Shown here piece by piece: positions 30,624-39,629 of a stretch of DNA of 64,000 bases (positions are counted from its first letter, which is position 1; each line of letters starts with the position of its first letter). The position numbers were made by a program, and so were the translations under genes. The notes below the pieces were generated by a model. That model did not search any database. It saw nothing but the letters and a program-made list of their open reading frames with translations, and was not told where the DNA came from. Origin of the DNA: Erwinia persicina (GTDB taxonomy: Bacteria; Pseudomonadota; Gammaproteobacteria; Enterobacterales; Enterobacteriaceae); contig NZ_JACYMO010000001.1 in assembly GCF_014838825.1 (NCBI RefSeq), positions 186,001 to 250,000 on the forward strand. The letters are read 5' to 3'.

Positions 30624-31430
30624 TTACTGTGCCAGCGCTTCCAGACTGTCGCGGAAAGCGGTCACCGCGATGGCGCGGTTGTCAGCCAGATAGCGGTCTT
30701 TTGCCGCCGGAGCCGAGCTTTGTACTGCAATCAACTGCCACTCGCCATCAACCTTTAATAACAGCGGAGAACCACTGTCGCCGGGCAGGGTGTCGCACTG
30801 ATGTGACAGGACGGTTTTCTGCGCCCAGCCGGTGATCAGGCAGTCGCTATGAGAGTAAAGCGTATCAAGATGATCTTCCGGGTAACCTGCCTGGGTTACG
30901 CGTCGTCCGGCGGTTTTTAACGCCGCGGTCAGATCTTTGCGTGACCCGGCAAACAGCGGAATAGGGGTAATACCCGATGGCGGATTACGCAGGACAATAA
31001 GACCAAAATCATAAGGGGCGGCCTGGGCCGGTACGATCCAGCCGTCACCGTCAGCTTTGAGTTTTTTCCCCAACGCCGGGTCAACGCGCGCTTCGATATC
31101 GTGGATTTCGTAGCGCCAGCCATTGTTTTCACTGGAGATAAACCGCAGCGCCACGGCCTTGTCCGGTTTACCCGGCGGGGCCAGCAGGCAGTGTCCTGCC
31201 GTCAGGGCCAGGTGAGGGGCGATCAGCGTAGCGCTGCACAGGTTACCGCTTGCCGTTTCCAGTTGACCAATCGCTTCCCAGGGGGCAGAGCCGGTATCAC
31301 GGACCGGCTGGCGATCGTCCTGACCGAAGAACAGCGTTTTCGTGTCGGCGGCGCTCCGTTCCTCTTCATCAGCGTGTGTGTAAAACGAAAAAGCCAGGCA
31401 ACCCATCAATAACACAGCGGTCAGACGCAT
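30624..31430 (-). CDS. ydgD: YdgD, trypsin-like secreted serine protease homologue
   Basis: 268 residues. Signal peptide of about 20 residues, then an S1-family fold with the full triad: His in TAGHC, Asp in YDFGLIVL and Ser in LPGDSGSPL. The catalytic and C-terminal parts follow E. coli YdgD closely ([16 protein letters not shown]). No physiological substrate is established. On this strand it follows asr and ydgU, the E. coli order. Confidence 0.92.
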   Translation of the reverse strand: MRLTAVLLMGCLAFSFYTHADEEERSAADTKTLFFGQDDRQPVRDTGSAPWEAIGQLETASGNLCSATLIAPHLALTAGHCLLAPPGKPDKAVALRFISSENNGWRYEIHDIEARVDPALGKKLKADGDGWIVPAQAAPYDFGLIVLRNPPSGITPIPLFAGSRKDLTAALKTAGRRVTQAGYPEDHLDTLYSHSDCLITGWAQKTVLSHQCDTLPGDSGSPLLLKVDGEWQLIAVQSSAPAAKDRYLADNRAIAVTAFRDSLEALAQ

Positions 31431-31549
31431 ATTTTTCTCAGGCTGAAAAAGCGTGGATATAAGTATTTATCTTAGAGAAGTAACTATAGACGGATAGTGC
31501 TGGAAAAGGGAGATTAATATGAAATATCAGCACACTACAGTAACCATCA

Positions 31550-31633
31550 TTATAAGTAAAAGCTGGCGGCAATCAGGCCACAGATGATCATAACAGTCAG
31601 AATGATTTCGAATAAATAGCGACGCACCATCAT
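31550..31633 (-). CDS. ydgU: YdgU small membrane protein, 27 residues
   Basis: The frame MMVRRYLFEIILTVMIICGL, ending IAASFYL, matches E. coli YdgU (RRYLFEI-LTV) and has one membrane helix. AAGGAG lies six bases before the first ATG. Located between asr and ydgD as in E. coli. Function unknown. Confidence 0.85.
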   Translation of the reverse strand: MMVRRYLFEIILTVMIICGLIAASFYL

Positions 31634-31649
31634 CCGAAACTCCTTAAAG

Positions 31650-31674
31650 AAACACCCGGTAAGACCGGGTGTTT
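31650..31674 (-). terminator. Hairpin between asr and ydgU
   Basis: AAACACCCGGT and ACCGGGTGTTT pair perfectly over 11 bases with a three-base loop. On the minus strand it is followed by the weak T-tract of CTTT. It probably ends most asr transcripts while letting some read into ydgU. Confidence 0.55.
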
Positions 31675-31720
31675 AAGTTAATTCATGTGCGTGGGGTGGC
31701 GGGCACCCCGTCCGTCAGTC

Positions 31721-32245
31721 TTACGCTTTAGGCGCGGTTTTCTTTACTGCTTTGTGGTGTTTTTTAGCAGCCTGGGCTTTCTGGGCAACAGGTTTTTTAG
31801 CGGCTTTGTGGTGTTTTTTGGCAGCCTGGGCTTTCTGAGCAACAGGTTTGGTTGCTGCTTTGTGGTGTTTTTTAGCGGCCTGAGCTTTCTGTGCTACCGG
31901 CTTGGTTGCTGCTTTGTGGTGCTTTTTCGCGGCCTGGGCTTTCTGAGCGACAGGTTTTTTAGCGGCTTTGTGATGCTTTTTCGCGGCCTGAGCTTTCTGA
32001 TCCGCTGCTTTTTTTGCTTTATGGTGTTTTTTAGCAGCCTGCGCTTTCTGGGCTACCGCTTTCTTGTGTTTTTTCACATGCTTAACGTGTTTAACAGACG
32101 CTTTCGCTGGCGCCGGAGCCGCTGTCGTGGTGGTGGCGACAGAAGGTGCAGCGCTGGTTGCAGGTGCAGCTGTAGTTTCAGCAGCGAAGGCAACAGAAGA
32201 CAGACCCATTGTAGCAGCGACAACCAGAGCAAATAATTTTTTCAT
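31721..32245 (-). CDS. asr: Acid shock protein Asr with expanded repeats
   Basis: 174 residues (E. coli 102). Signal peptide [21 protein letters not shown], an Ala/Thr/Pro linker, then a Lys/His-rich region with six copies of [12 protein letters not shown] (about residues 64-169), mostly spaced 18 residues apart. E. coli Asr is a periplasmic, disordered, basic protein induced by acid that buffers or shields periplasmic proteins. An RstA box lies upstream, and rstAB is 1.7 kb away. Confidence 0.95.
   Translation of the reverse strand: MKKLFALVVAATMGLSSVAFAAETTAAPATSAAPSVATTTTAAPAPAKASVKHVKHVKKHKKAVAQKAQAAKKHHKAKKAADQKAQAAKKHHKAAKKPVAQKAQAAKKHHKAATKPVAQKAQAAKKHHKAATKPVAQKAQAAKKHHKAAKKPVAQKAQAAKKHHKAVKKTAPKA
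31739..32056 (-). repeat. 54-bp tandem repeat within asr
   Basis: Six imperfect copies, five with a 54-base period and one three bases shorter, coding for the [12 protein letters not shown](A/T)KKPVA unit. Copy-to-copy differences are mainly synonymous. Such an array can change length by slippage or recombination. Confidence 0.9.
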
Positions 32246-32303
32246 TGCAAAACCCTCAAGGTGTTTAGTTCAGGTGTCAGCCCACTCTGGGGCCGGTGAA
32301 AAG

Positions 32304-32309
32304 ACTATA
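32304..32309 (-). promoter_or_regulatory. -10 element candidate of asr
   Basis: TATAGT on the minus strand, about 60 bases upstream of the asr start. No good -35 is apparent, as expected for an activator-dependent promoter. Confidence 0.4.
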
Positions 32310-32351
32310 AGGGAATCAATGCGGGCTTTCCGTGAGTGATTGGTATCGGCG

Positions 32352-32365
32352 TGTAACCGATTGTA
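32352..32365 (-). promoter_or_regulatory. RstA box upstream of asr
   Basis: TACAATCGGTTACA on the minus strand fits the RstA consensus TACATNTNGTTACA except at one specified base. E. coli asr is a direct RstA target. The box is about 107 bases before the asr ATG. Confidence 0.65.
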
Positions 32366-32430
32366 CAAGCGGGGAGATCGTGGTGATTTCCCCCTGCGCG
32401 GGACGCACAGGGGGCGGGGTAATGACGCGG

Positions 32431-33915
32431 TTATTTCAGGTAGCGGCTTTCCAGATGCTGGCGGAAATAGTGCGGATTCAGATCTTCGCCCGTGGCGTTT
32501 TCGATCAGCTGGCGGGTGCTGAAACGGCTGCCATGCTGCCAGATATTCTGCTGTAACCAATGGAATACTGGCTGCAAATCCCCCTGGCGGATCTGCTCAT
32601 CCACCTGAGGAAGAGCCCGCTTCAGCGCCTGGAACAGCTGTGCCGCATACATTGCCCCCAGCGTATACGTCGGGAAGTAGCCGAACGCACCGTCAGTCCA
32701 GTGAATGTCCTGCATGCAGCCGTCGCGGTAATTGCCCCGGGTGTCCAGACCCAGCAGGGCCAGCATTTTCTCATCCCATAGCGCGGGAATGTCATCCACC
32801 TCAATCTCACCGGCGATCAGGGCGCTTTCGATTTCATAGCGCAGAATGATATGCGCCGGATAGCTGACCTCATCGGCATCAACGCGGATTAGCCCGGGTT
32901 TGACCCGTTGATTCAGAGCAATAAAGTTCGCTTCCTTCAGCGCCGGGCTGTCGCCAAGCAAATGCTGTACCTGCGGGCGGATCAGACTGAGGAAAGCCGG
33001 GCTGCGGCCCAGCTGCTTTTCAAAGAACAGGCTTTGTGACTCATGGATGGCCGTTGAGCGTGCCAGCGACACGGGCTGGTCAGCCCACTGCTTCGGTAAG
33101 TTCTGCTCATAGCGGGCATGGCCGGTTTCATGGATCACCCCCATCATGGCGCTGATGAACTCGTCTTCATTGTAGCGGGTAGTAATACGCACATCCTGCG
33201 GCACGCCACCGCAGAAGGGATGGGCGCTGATATCCAGACGACCGGCAGTAAAGTCAAAGCCCAGCTGCTGCATAATCGCCAGCCCCAGCGCCTGCTGCGA
33301 AGCCTGTGGGAAGGGGCCGACAGGGCGGTCAACTTTTTCGCCCGCCTGCTGGTCCACGATCCTTTGCAGCAAGTCAGGCAGCCACTGCTTCAGATCGCCA
33401 AAGGTTTTATCCAGTTTTTCACTGGTCATACCGGGTTCGAAGACGTCAAGCAGGGCATCATAGCGGGATTGGCCACTGGCCTGGGCGCGGATCTCCGCCT
33501 CTTCCCGGCTGAGTTTGACCACGTCTTTCAGGTTGGCGGCAAACCCCGTCCAGTCATTGGCCGGACGCTGTGTGCGCCAGGCATGTTCACAGCGAGACCC
33601 GGCAATGGATTTAGCTTCAACCAGCGAGGCGGGCAGCAAAGAGGCCTGCTGCCAGGCACGCTGCATCTCAAACAGGTTTGCCTGTGCCACATCGTCCAGA
33701 TCCTCCTGCTGTGCCTGCTGCAACCAGAGACCAACGTCTTTTGCCGTCAGGATCTCATGGCGCAATACGCTCAGTTCGGCCAGCGCTTCACCGCGCGCCT
33801 GACTCCCCCCGGCGGGCATCATGGTCATCATGTCCCATCCGGCAATAGCAGAAAGATGGCCAAAGCGGGAGAGGCGCTGGAAGGTACGTGTCAGATGGGC
33901 ATAGGCAGAAGACAT
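32431..33915 (-). CDS. Metallocarboxypeptidase, M32 (Taq) family
   Basis: 494 residues. All M32 motifs are present in order: AHPF, DVRITTRY, the zinc motif HETGH, HESQS, IRVDADEV and GCMQDIHW. Removes C-terminal residues from peptides, probably in the cytoplasm because no signal peptide is seen. I start at MSSAYAHL (33915, AAGGAA ahead) and not at 34023, which would overlap rstB. The gene follows rstB by 19 bases on the same strand and may be co-transcribed with rstAB. Confidence 0.9.
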   Translation of the reverse strand: MSSAYAHLTRTFQRLSRFGHLSAIAGWDMMTMMPAGGSQARGEALAELSVLRHEILTAKDVGLWLQQAQQEDLDDVAQANLFEMQRAWQQASLLPASLVEAKSIAGSRCEHAWRTQRPANDWTGFAANLKDVVKLSREEAEIRAQASGQSRYDALLDVFEPGMTSEKLDKTFGDLKQWLPDLLQRIVDQQAGEKVDRPVGPFPQASQQALGLAIMQQLGFDFTAGRLDISAHPFCGGVPQDVRITTRYNEDEFISAMMGVIHETGHARYEQNLPKQWADQPVSLARSTAIHESQSLFFEKQLGRSPAFLSLIRPQVQHLLGDSPALKEANFIALNQRVKPGLIRVDADEVSYPAHIILRYEIESALIAGEIEVDDIPALWDEKMLALLGLDTRGNYRDGCMQDIHWTDGAFGYFPTYTLGAMYAAQLFQALKRALPQVDEQIRQGDLQPVFHWLQQNIWQHGSRFSTRQLIENATGEDLNPHYFRQHLESRYLK

Positions 33916-33934
33916 AGAATTCCTTATTAACAGA

Positions 33935-35224
33935 TTAAGAGTGGTGATCCGGGGTAACCGGCCAGCAGAAACGCACGCTGGCCCCCCCAAGCGGGCTGCT
34001 GTCAATGGTGACATAGCCGCCAAAAGCCTGGGCTATGGAGTGGACTATCGCCAGGCCCAGCCCGCAGCCGCCAGTGGCACGATCGCGGCTGGGGTCAAGG
34101 CGAACAAACGGCTCAAACACCCGCTGACGTTCATCCTGAGGAATACCCGGGCCGTCATCTTCCACCTGCAGATATGCCATCTCGCCATCAAACCACAGGC
34201 TGGCCCGCAGGCGCTGGCTGGCATAGCGCAGGGCGTTGTTGACCAGATTATCCAGCACGCGCTCCATCAGGCGGGTGTCGGCCACGCCAATATTTTCGCG
34301 CTGCGGTGTCTCCAGGGCAATATCAAACTCCGGGTGAACGGAGCGGATGTCCTCCAGACGTTCGTCTAACCAGCGGGCGAGATCCAGCGTTTGTAAGTTC
34401 AGATTGACCTGCGGCCGGTCAAGACGGGCGTAGGTCAGCAGTTCTTCAATCAGTGCTTCCAGCTGCCCGATATCCCGGTTCAGCGCAGCAGACTCTGCTC
34501 CGGTAAGATTATCACTCATCTCCAGGCGATAGCGCAGGCGTACCAGCGGAGTGCGCAGCTCATGGGCTATCCCGTCGATAAGCTGTTTCTTACTGGCGAC
34601 CAGGGTGTTGATATTATCGGCCATCTGATTAAACGCCACGCCCAGGCGTAACAGGCTGGAGGCACTGTCAAAATGAATGCGCTCATCCAGATGCCCCTGA
34701 CCGAAACGCTGTGCGGCGTTTTCCAGCTTTAGCATGTCCTGCCAGTGCGGACGCATCCAGATAAACACCGGCAGGGCCAGCGAAATACCAATAAACGCCA
34801 GCAGGGCAATGTCGAGAATGCGCATTTCATGCAGATAGAACAGATAGGGGATCGGTCCCACTGCCAGAACATAGTGGCTGCGCGGAATATGCTGCAGGAA
34901 GGTATATTCATCATCCAGCGCCACGATCTCGCCCGAGCGCAGGCGATGCAGCGTACGCGGGTCGAGCTGATATTTACTCATCGGCTCTATATGCAGTTTG
35001 AAAGAGAGGTTGAGGTCGAGATTATCGATAGTTTTATTCCAGTCACGCGGCGGGATCTCTCGCAGCTCACTGCGCATCAGATACAGTGAGCTTTTCATGA
35101 GATCGTCCATCGACTGCCTGCCGGCACGTTCGGCAGTGAACTTATAAACCAGCCCGACCAGCATCGCCATCACCAGAAAACAGACGAACAGCAGCAGGTA
35201 AAACTGAATAAACAGTTTCTTCAT
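33935..35224 (-). CDS. rstB: Sensor histidine kinase RstB
   Basis: 429 residues (E. coli 433). Membrane segment about 5-27, periplasmic sensor domain, second membrane segment about 135-155, HAMP, then the dimerisation domain with the phospho-acceptor His near residue 221 (IAHELRTPLVRLR) and the ATPase domain (DNLVNNALRYA, DDGPGIP, GLGLAI). Its start overlaps the rstA stop in ATGA, so the two are translationally coupled. In E. coli rstAB is activated by PhoP. Confidence 0.95.
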   Translation of the reverse strand: MKKLFIQFYLLLFVCFLVMAMLVGLVYKFTAERAGRQSMDDLMKSSLYLMRSELREIPPRDWNKTIDNLDLNLSFKLHIEPMSKYQLDPRTLHRLRSGEIVALDDEYTFLQHIPRSHYVLAVGPIPYLFYLHEMRILDIALLAFIGISLALPVFIWMRPHWQDMLKLENAAQRFGQGHLDERIHFDSASSLLRLGVAFNQMADNINTLVASKKQLIDGIAHELRTPLVRLRYRLEMSDNLTGAESAALNRDIGQLEALIEELLTYARLDRPQVNLNLQTLDLARWLDERLEDIRSVHPEFDIALETPQRENIGVADTRLMERVLDNLVNNALRYASQRLRASLWFDGEMAYLQVEDDGPGIPQDERQRVFEPFVRLDPSRDRATGGCGLGLAIVHSIAQAFGGYVTIDSSPLGGASVRFCWPVTPDHHS

Positions 35225-35949
35225 TGCGCATCCCAGGCGTGTGGTGCAAACAGATAGCCTTTATTACGAATGGTTTTGATTCGGTAAGGCTCCGTGGCGC
35301 TGTCGAGCAGCTTTTTACGCAGACGTGAGATGGCCACGTCAATGCTGCGGTCCATCCCGTCGTAGGTAACGCCGCGCAGGGTTTTCAGCAGTGCGTCGCG
35401 GTTAAGGATCGAGCCGGCGTGGGTGGCCAGCTCCCACAGCAGGTCGAAATCTGCCGTCGACAGGGCAACGATCTCTTCTGACAGCGTCACCTGACGGTTA
35501 ATCGGATCGATACTCAGGGTGCCGAAGCGCAGGGCTTTCTGCCCCGCAATCCCCGGTGCGATCTCTTCATTCTGGCCGCTGACCCCCGCCTGGCGCAGGT
35601 GTAAACGCAGACGGGCCAGCAGCACCGCCGGCGGGGTGGTCTTCAGAATATAGTCGTTTGCCCCCATCTCCAGCGACAGAATGTGGTTCATGTCGCTATC
35701 GAGTGAGGTAAGCAGGACAATGGGCCCCGTCCAGCTGTGACGCGTGCGTAAATCCCGGCACAGCGTCATCCCGTCTTTCCCCGGCAACATGATGTCCAGC
35801 ATCACCAGGTCAGGGTTGGCTGCAGCGATGGTTTCTTCTGCGCGATCGCCCCGGTTTTCAACAATAACATCAATGTCATGCCGCCCAAGATAGGCCGCAA
35901 TCAGTTCACCGACATCCTGATCGTCTTCGACAAATACAATTTTGTTCAT
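35221..35949 (-). CDS. rstA: Response regulator RstA (OmpR family)
   Basis: 242 residues (E. coli 239). Receiver domain with acidic pocket (EDD at 8-10), phospho-acceptor Asp52 (VMLDIMLPG) and Lys in ILKTTPP, then the OmpR-type winged helix (C-terminal TYDGMDRSIDVAISRLRKKL). Binds the TACA-N4-GTTACA box and activates asr in E. coli; a fitting box is at 32352-32365. Only a weak ribosome site is seen. Confidence 0.95.
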   Translation of the reverse strand: MNKIVFVEDDQDVGELIAAYLGRHDIDVIVENRGDRAEETIAAANPDLVMLDIMLPGKDGMTLCRDLRTRHSWTGPIVLLTSLDSDMNHILSLEMGANDYILKTTPPAVLLARLRLHLRQAGVSGQNEEIAPGIAGQKALRFGTLSIDPINRQVTLSEEIVALSTADFDLLWELATHAGSILNRDALLKTLRGVTYDGMDRSIDVAISRLRKKLLDSATEPYRIKTIRNKGYLFAPHAWDAQ

Positions 35950-36144
35950 AGGGCCGATTTTCTGGCTAAAGAGAACGACAGCTTATCCTTTCCTGAGCGC
36001 AACGACCATTAATCCGCGTTAAATAGTAGGGGGAATGTAGTACAATCCTGGCCGAATATGTCATTATATTCCCCGCCTGCGATGGCGTACCCTGCAAACC
36101 CCTGTCAGGGCAGTTCTTGAGTCGAAATGGATAAGGAGAAGAGA

Positions 36145-36558
36145 GTGTCAGAAGAGAAGCTGGCTTCAGCTCAGTACAGTGATCGCATCTGCCTCAACTA
36201 TACCGAATTCCTGTCCGCTTCCTGTAAGAAACGCTGGAGCTTCGTCGACGCGATTTATGGCGTGATCCCGTTTTTTGGCATGATCACCCGCAAGCCTGCC
36301 AGCGAACCCCAGACCTCGGAAGCCCCGTTGAAAGACCTGGCGCTGCAAATCATCTCAACGCAGGTCAGCGATGAGATTAATATCGCCCGGCTGATTACGC
36401 TGGCGCACCAGCAGCAGATTGATGCGTTTGATATCCAGCTGCCTTATCCGCTGTCAGAAAACCAGCTGACTGCGATTCGTCAGGAGTACGCCCGGCCAGT
36501 GGATCTTGAGCAGCAGGACGAACGACTGAGCGTGATGATCCCCCTGACGGCATACTGA
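36145..36558 (+). CDS. Hypothetical protein, 137 residues
   Basis: Divergent from rstA and convergent with ydgI. A GTG at 36145 follows AAGGAG with ideal spacing; an ATG at 36127 would add six residues but has a poorer ribosome site. The product has a Cys-containing N-terminal part (CLNYTEFLSASCKKRW), one hydrophobic stretch (VDAIYGVIPFFGMI, too short and aromatic for a clear membrane span) and an acidic, helical C-terminal half. I recognise no family. E. coli has ydgC and folM in this interval instead. Confidence 0.7.
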   Translation: MSEEKLASAQYSDRICLNYTEFLSASCKKRWSFVDAIYGVIPFFGMITRKPASEPQTSEAPLKDLALQIISTQVSDEINIARLITLAHQQQIDAFDIQLPYPLSENQLTAIRQEYARPVDLEQQDERLSVMIPLTAY

Positions 36559-36561
36559 CCC

Positions 36562-37953
36562 TCAGCGGGTCAGCATCCACACGGCGGGCAGGGTGGCCAC
36601 CACCAGCATGACCATCATCATTTTCTCCCCTTTAAGCAGTGCCGTTTCGCCGCGTCCTCCGCGACGGGCAAACAGAAACAGTACCATTCCCGGCGCATAA
36701 AGCACGACCGACAGCAGCAGATGCAGGGGCCCGGAGGCATACAGCAGCCACAGTCCGTAAATGCTGGCCCCCACCGCAATCATCATTGCGCCAGGCTTGT
36801 GTAAATGACGCGCCACTTTAAACAGATAGGCCCCCACCAGCAGGTACGGCACCAGGATCATCTCAGAGGCGATCGTCAGCAGGGTATTGTAATCAGCCCC
36901 CGTCAGCCAGATCAGGATCAGACACACCTGCACGCAGCCGTTGGTTAGCCACAGCGAGGCAGCAGGCGCTCCGCGGGTATTCTGGCGGCTGAGGGTGCGG
37001 GGGAAGGCACCATGCAGCGCGGCCACCAGCGGCACTTCAGCGGCCATAATCGTCCAGCTGAGATAGGCACCGCAGACAGAGAGGATCAGCCCGCCGACGA
37101 TCACCAGATTGCCCCAGGGGCCGATCAGCGACGTCATCAGGCCGGCCATCGAGGGGTTGCGCATTCCGGCGAGTTCGGCTCGCGGAACAATACCGAGTGA
37201 CAGCAGGGTGACCAGCAGGTAAATCACCAGCGCTGCGCTGACCGCCAGCAGCGTGGCGCGGCCAACGTCATGGCGGTTTCTGGCTCGCGATGAGACCACG
37301 ACGGCCCCCTCAATCCCGATAAACACCCACAGGGTGATCAGCATGGTGTCCTTGACCTGCTGCCAGACGGGTTTCCCCAGCGCCAGACCGGTGAAGTCAA
37401 AGGAGAAGCGGTCGTAGTGGAAAGCAGCAATCGCCAGCAGGATAAACAGCCCCAGCGGCAGGAGTTTGCCCAGCGTTGCGATCAGATTAATACTGGCCGC
37501 CGTCTGAACGCCGCGCAGAACCAGTCCGTGAACCAGCCACAGCAGCACCGAGGCCGCAAGAATGGCCTGCCAGGTATTTCCGTCGCCAAAAATCACATGG
37601 CCCGGCGAGTCGGTGAAAAAACTCATCGCGGAAAAGACAATGACCAGATAGGAGACGTTGGCGATCACCGCACACAGCCAGTAACCCCAGGCTGAGCAGA
37701 AGCCAGTCAGTTCACCGAAACCGGCCCGGGCATAGGTAAAAATTCCGCCATCCAGTTCGGGCTTTAAGCGGCTGAGTAGCAGCATGGCCAGCGCCAGCAG
37801 CACAATCCCGACACCGGTGATCGCCCAGCCAATCAGCAGGGCGGCCGGGCTGGCGACCGCCGCCATATTTTGCGGCAGGCTGAATACGCCCGCGCCAAGC
37901 ATTGAGCTGAGTACCAGCGCTGTCAGCGCGGTAAGACCTAACTTTTTGTCCAA
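36562..37953 (-). CDS. ydgI: YdgI, basic amino acid/polyamine antiporter (APC family, ArcD-like)
   Basis: 463 residues (E. coli YdgI 460) with about 12 membrane segments. The APC signature ALVLSSMLGAGVFSLPQNMA lies at the N-terminus. Predicted arginine/ornithine exchanger of the inner membrane; no arginine deiminase genes are nearby. The start codon is TTG, after CCGGAG; the alignment with E. coli begins there. Confidence 0.92.
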   Translation of the reverse strand: MDKKLGLTALTALVLSSMLGAGVFSLPQNMAAVASPAALLIGWAITGVGIVLLALAMLLLSRLKPELDGGIFTYARAGFGELTGFCSAWGYWLCAVIANVSYLVIVFSAMSFFTDSPGHVIFGDGNTWQAILAASVLLWLVHGLVLRGVQTAASINLIATLGKLLPLGLFILLAIAAFHYDRFSFDFTGLALGKPVWQQVKDTMLITLWVFIGIEGAVVVSSRARNRHDVGRATLLAVSAALVIYLLVTLLSLGIVPRAELAGMRNPSMAGLMTSLIGPWGNLVIVGGLILSVCGAYLSWTIMAAEVPLVAALHGAFPRTLSRQNTRGAPAASLWLTNGCVQVCLILIWLTGADYNTLLTIASEMILVPYLLVGAYLFKVARHLHKPGAMMIAVGASIYGLWLLYASGPLHLLLSVVLYAPGMVLFLFARRGGRGETALLKGEKMMMVMLVVATLPAVWMLTR

Positions 37954-38162
37954 AAAAAACTCCGGTTACAGAATAAAAAACCAGTTGTAACGACCATGTT
38001 GGATTTAACTCAGGATGCCAGACCAGAAAAGGCAAAGAAACGCCTGAAAGTGGCGGGAGATTTTACGGACAGCGGCGGCAGGATGCAATGACTTACTATG
38101 CAAATACAGGCGGGAATTATTCAGCATGACAGGGCAGCCGCTGGCTGCCCTGCAGAAAGAAC

Positions 38163-39113
38163 TTACTTGAAGAGATCGGCCGTAACGGTCAGGTTACCAC
38201 CGTTCTGGCTGGACCACTGGCGGGTCACATGGTAGTACTTGGCACCTTTGGCGATCGCCCGGCGGCCCACTTCTTCAGAGACCTCGGTCGGCGTGCTGAA
38301 GTGGCCGGTGAAGGTCACGCTGTCATACGGCTGCATCTGAGCGGCCGTAATGGCATTGACTTCCTGTACGCTTTTTCCTTCACGCGTCGTTACCGTGTAA
38401 CGTTTCCCGGTGGAACTCTGCGTTTCATAGAAGCGCCCTACGTTTTTGCTCGGTGACTCGCTGGACGCGACGCCTGGAATTTCGACGTTCTTCGCGGCCG
38501 CACCGCCTGCTGCCAGCGCTGCTTTACCGGCTTCAGAGTCGGCCGGGATCAGGTTAGGAGACTGAACCTGACGTTTCGGTGCATCAGACTTATAGATATA
38601 AGCGGTGATCATCTGATTGCCACCGCTGTTGGTATCAATCTGACGAACGATAAAGAAGGATGCCGCCCCTTTCTCTTTCGCTGCCCGGGTGATGGCGTCA
38701 TTAACATCAGGCTGGCTGCGGAAGAAGCCGCTGGTGCTGACGGTATCGTAAGGCTCAAGGCTGAAGGCTTCGGCTTTGGTCAGCTCACGCACGCCGTTAA
38801 TGATGCGATCTTTATTTTTTGGCGCGGCAGGCGCATCGGCGTGATACAGGTCAGCGGTCACATTCCAGTTGCCGCCGTTGCCGTTAGTATCATTGATACC
38901 CTGAATATAGTAGGAGGCGGCTCCCAATGCGTCAGCACGTTTCGATACGGCGTCGCTGGCCTCGTAGAGAGCGTTAAAACGTCCGTTAATGGTGATCCGA
39001 TCAAACGGTTTCAGCGCAGCGGCTTTCTCCGGCGTCAGTTCCTGTGCCGCATGGGCGGATAATGCCGTGAGTGATAACAGGGCTGATGCCAGAATGGTGT
39101 TCTTCAGCTTCAT
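38163..39113 (-). CDS. ydgH: YdgH, periplasmic protein with three DUF1471 (YhcN) domains
   Basis: 316 residues (E. coli 314). Signal peptide ending ALSAHA, then three DUF1471 modules (about 45-105, 115-175 and 255-316), each with the pattern D-x-(I/V)-S/T-x-x-G-x-F and a terminal TAD(L/I)(Y/F). Small relatives such as BhsA and YhcN act in stress and biofilm responses; the role of YdgH is unknown. A perfect 18-bp palindrome lies about 80 bases upstream. Confidence 0.94.
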   Translation of the reverse strand: MKLKNTILASALLSLTALSAHAAQELTPEKAAALKPFDRITINGRFNALYEASDAVSKRADALGAASYYIQGINDTNGNGGNWNVTADLYHADAPAAPKNKDRIINGVRELTKAEAFSLEPYDTVSTSGFFRSQPDVNDAITRAAKEKGAASFFIVRQIDTNSGGNQMITAYIYKSDAPKRQVQSPNLIPADSEAGKAALAAGGAAAKNVEIPGVASSESPSKNVGRFYETQSSTGKRYTVTTREGKSVQEVNAITAAQMQPYDSVTFTGHFSTPTEVSEEVGRRAIAKGAKYYHVTRQWSSQNGGNLTVTADLFK

Positions 39114-39192
39114 AAAAATTAATCCTTCGCCTTACGCAAAAAATGAGTACGAAAACGTGCTGGACTCTTGATGTGTAACAGATTAGCGGATG

Positions 39193-39210
39193 ATTATTAC
39201 ATGTAATAAT
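39193..39210. promoter_or_regulatory. Perfect 18-bp palindrome upstream of ydgH
   Basis: ATTATTACATGTAATAAT equals its own reverse complement. It is about 80-97 bases upstream of the ydgH start, in the 516-bp gap to pntA. It looks like a dimeric repressor operator; I cannot assign the protein. Confidence 0.55.
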
Positions 39211-39309
39211 GTTCGCTGTCTCAGCCATTTTGTGTGGAATGCGCGCCAGCACCATTCCTGTTTTCAGAATAAGGAAGAAAGCTGGCTGAATCGTGTCGTT
39301 TTTCTTTTA

Positions 39310-39330
39310 TTTACCACTTAAGGTGGTAAA
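39310..39330. promoter_or_regulatory. Dyad TTTACCAC-N5-GTGGTAAA between ydgH and pntA
   Basis: Perfect 8-bp arms around TTAAG. Could be an operator for pntAB or ydgH. The rest of the 39114-39629 gap is AT-rich, with repeated GTTAA motifs around 39345-39400 and a TTTCGGCC/GGCCGGAAA hairpin at about 39567-39588 in the pntA leader. Confidence 0.5.
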
Positions 39331-39629
39331 TGCTAGTACTTATAACGTTAACGCTTTGTTAATCAATGTTTTTTACTAAGAAAAATCTCTGATTGTTAAA
39401 TTTTATCGCAGCACGTTATGCGCTCGAAACCCCGTGATTCAGGCTCAATATATCGCTTGCAGGGGTAAGAACTGAATTTTTATAGGTTAGTCATCGAACA
39501 CCCCCTCTGCGGCTGGATCGAATCACGTATATTCAGTAGGTTATAGGCAGTTTGAAACAGGCTGTGTTTCGGCCATAAAGGCCGGAAACAGGAGAACACC
39601 CCTCGTACTCTCTGAAGAAAGGGAAGATT

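Noticed and set aside
31519..31587. Short plus-strand ORF (MKYQHTTVTIIISKSW...) with an AGGGAG upstream
   Set aside because: It overlaps ydgU in antisense; ydgU matches a known small protein, so the plus-strand frame is probably chance.
31685..32236. 183-codon plus-strand ORF, Phe/Leu-rich
   Set aside because: It is the antisense shadow of the asr repeat array and carries no family or ribosome-site support.
33118..33930. 270-codon plus-strand ORF opposite the M32 peptidase gene
   Set aside because: Shadow frame; the minus-strand gene has all M32 motifs.
35950..36126. PhoP box upstream of rstA
   Set aside because: The best candidate (TATTTA-N5-GATTAA) has too many mismatches to call.
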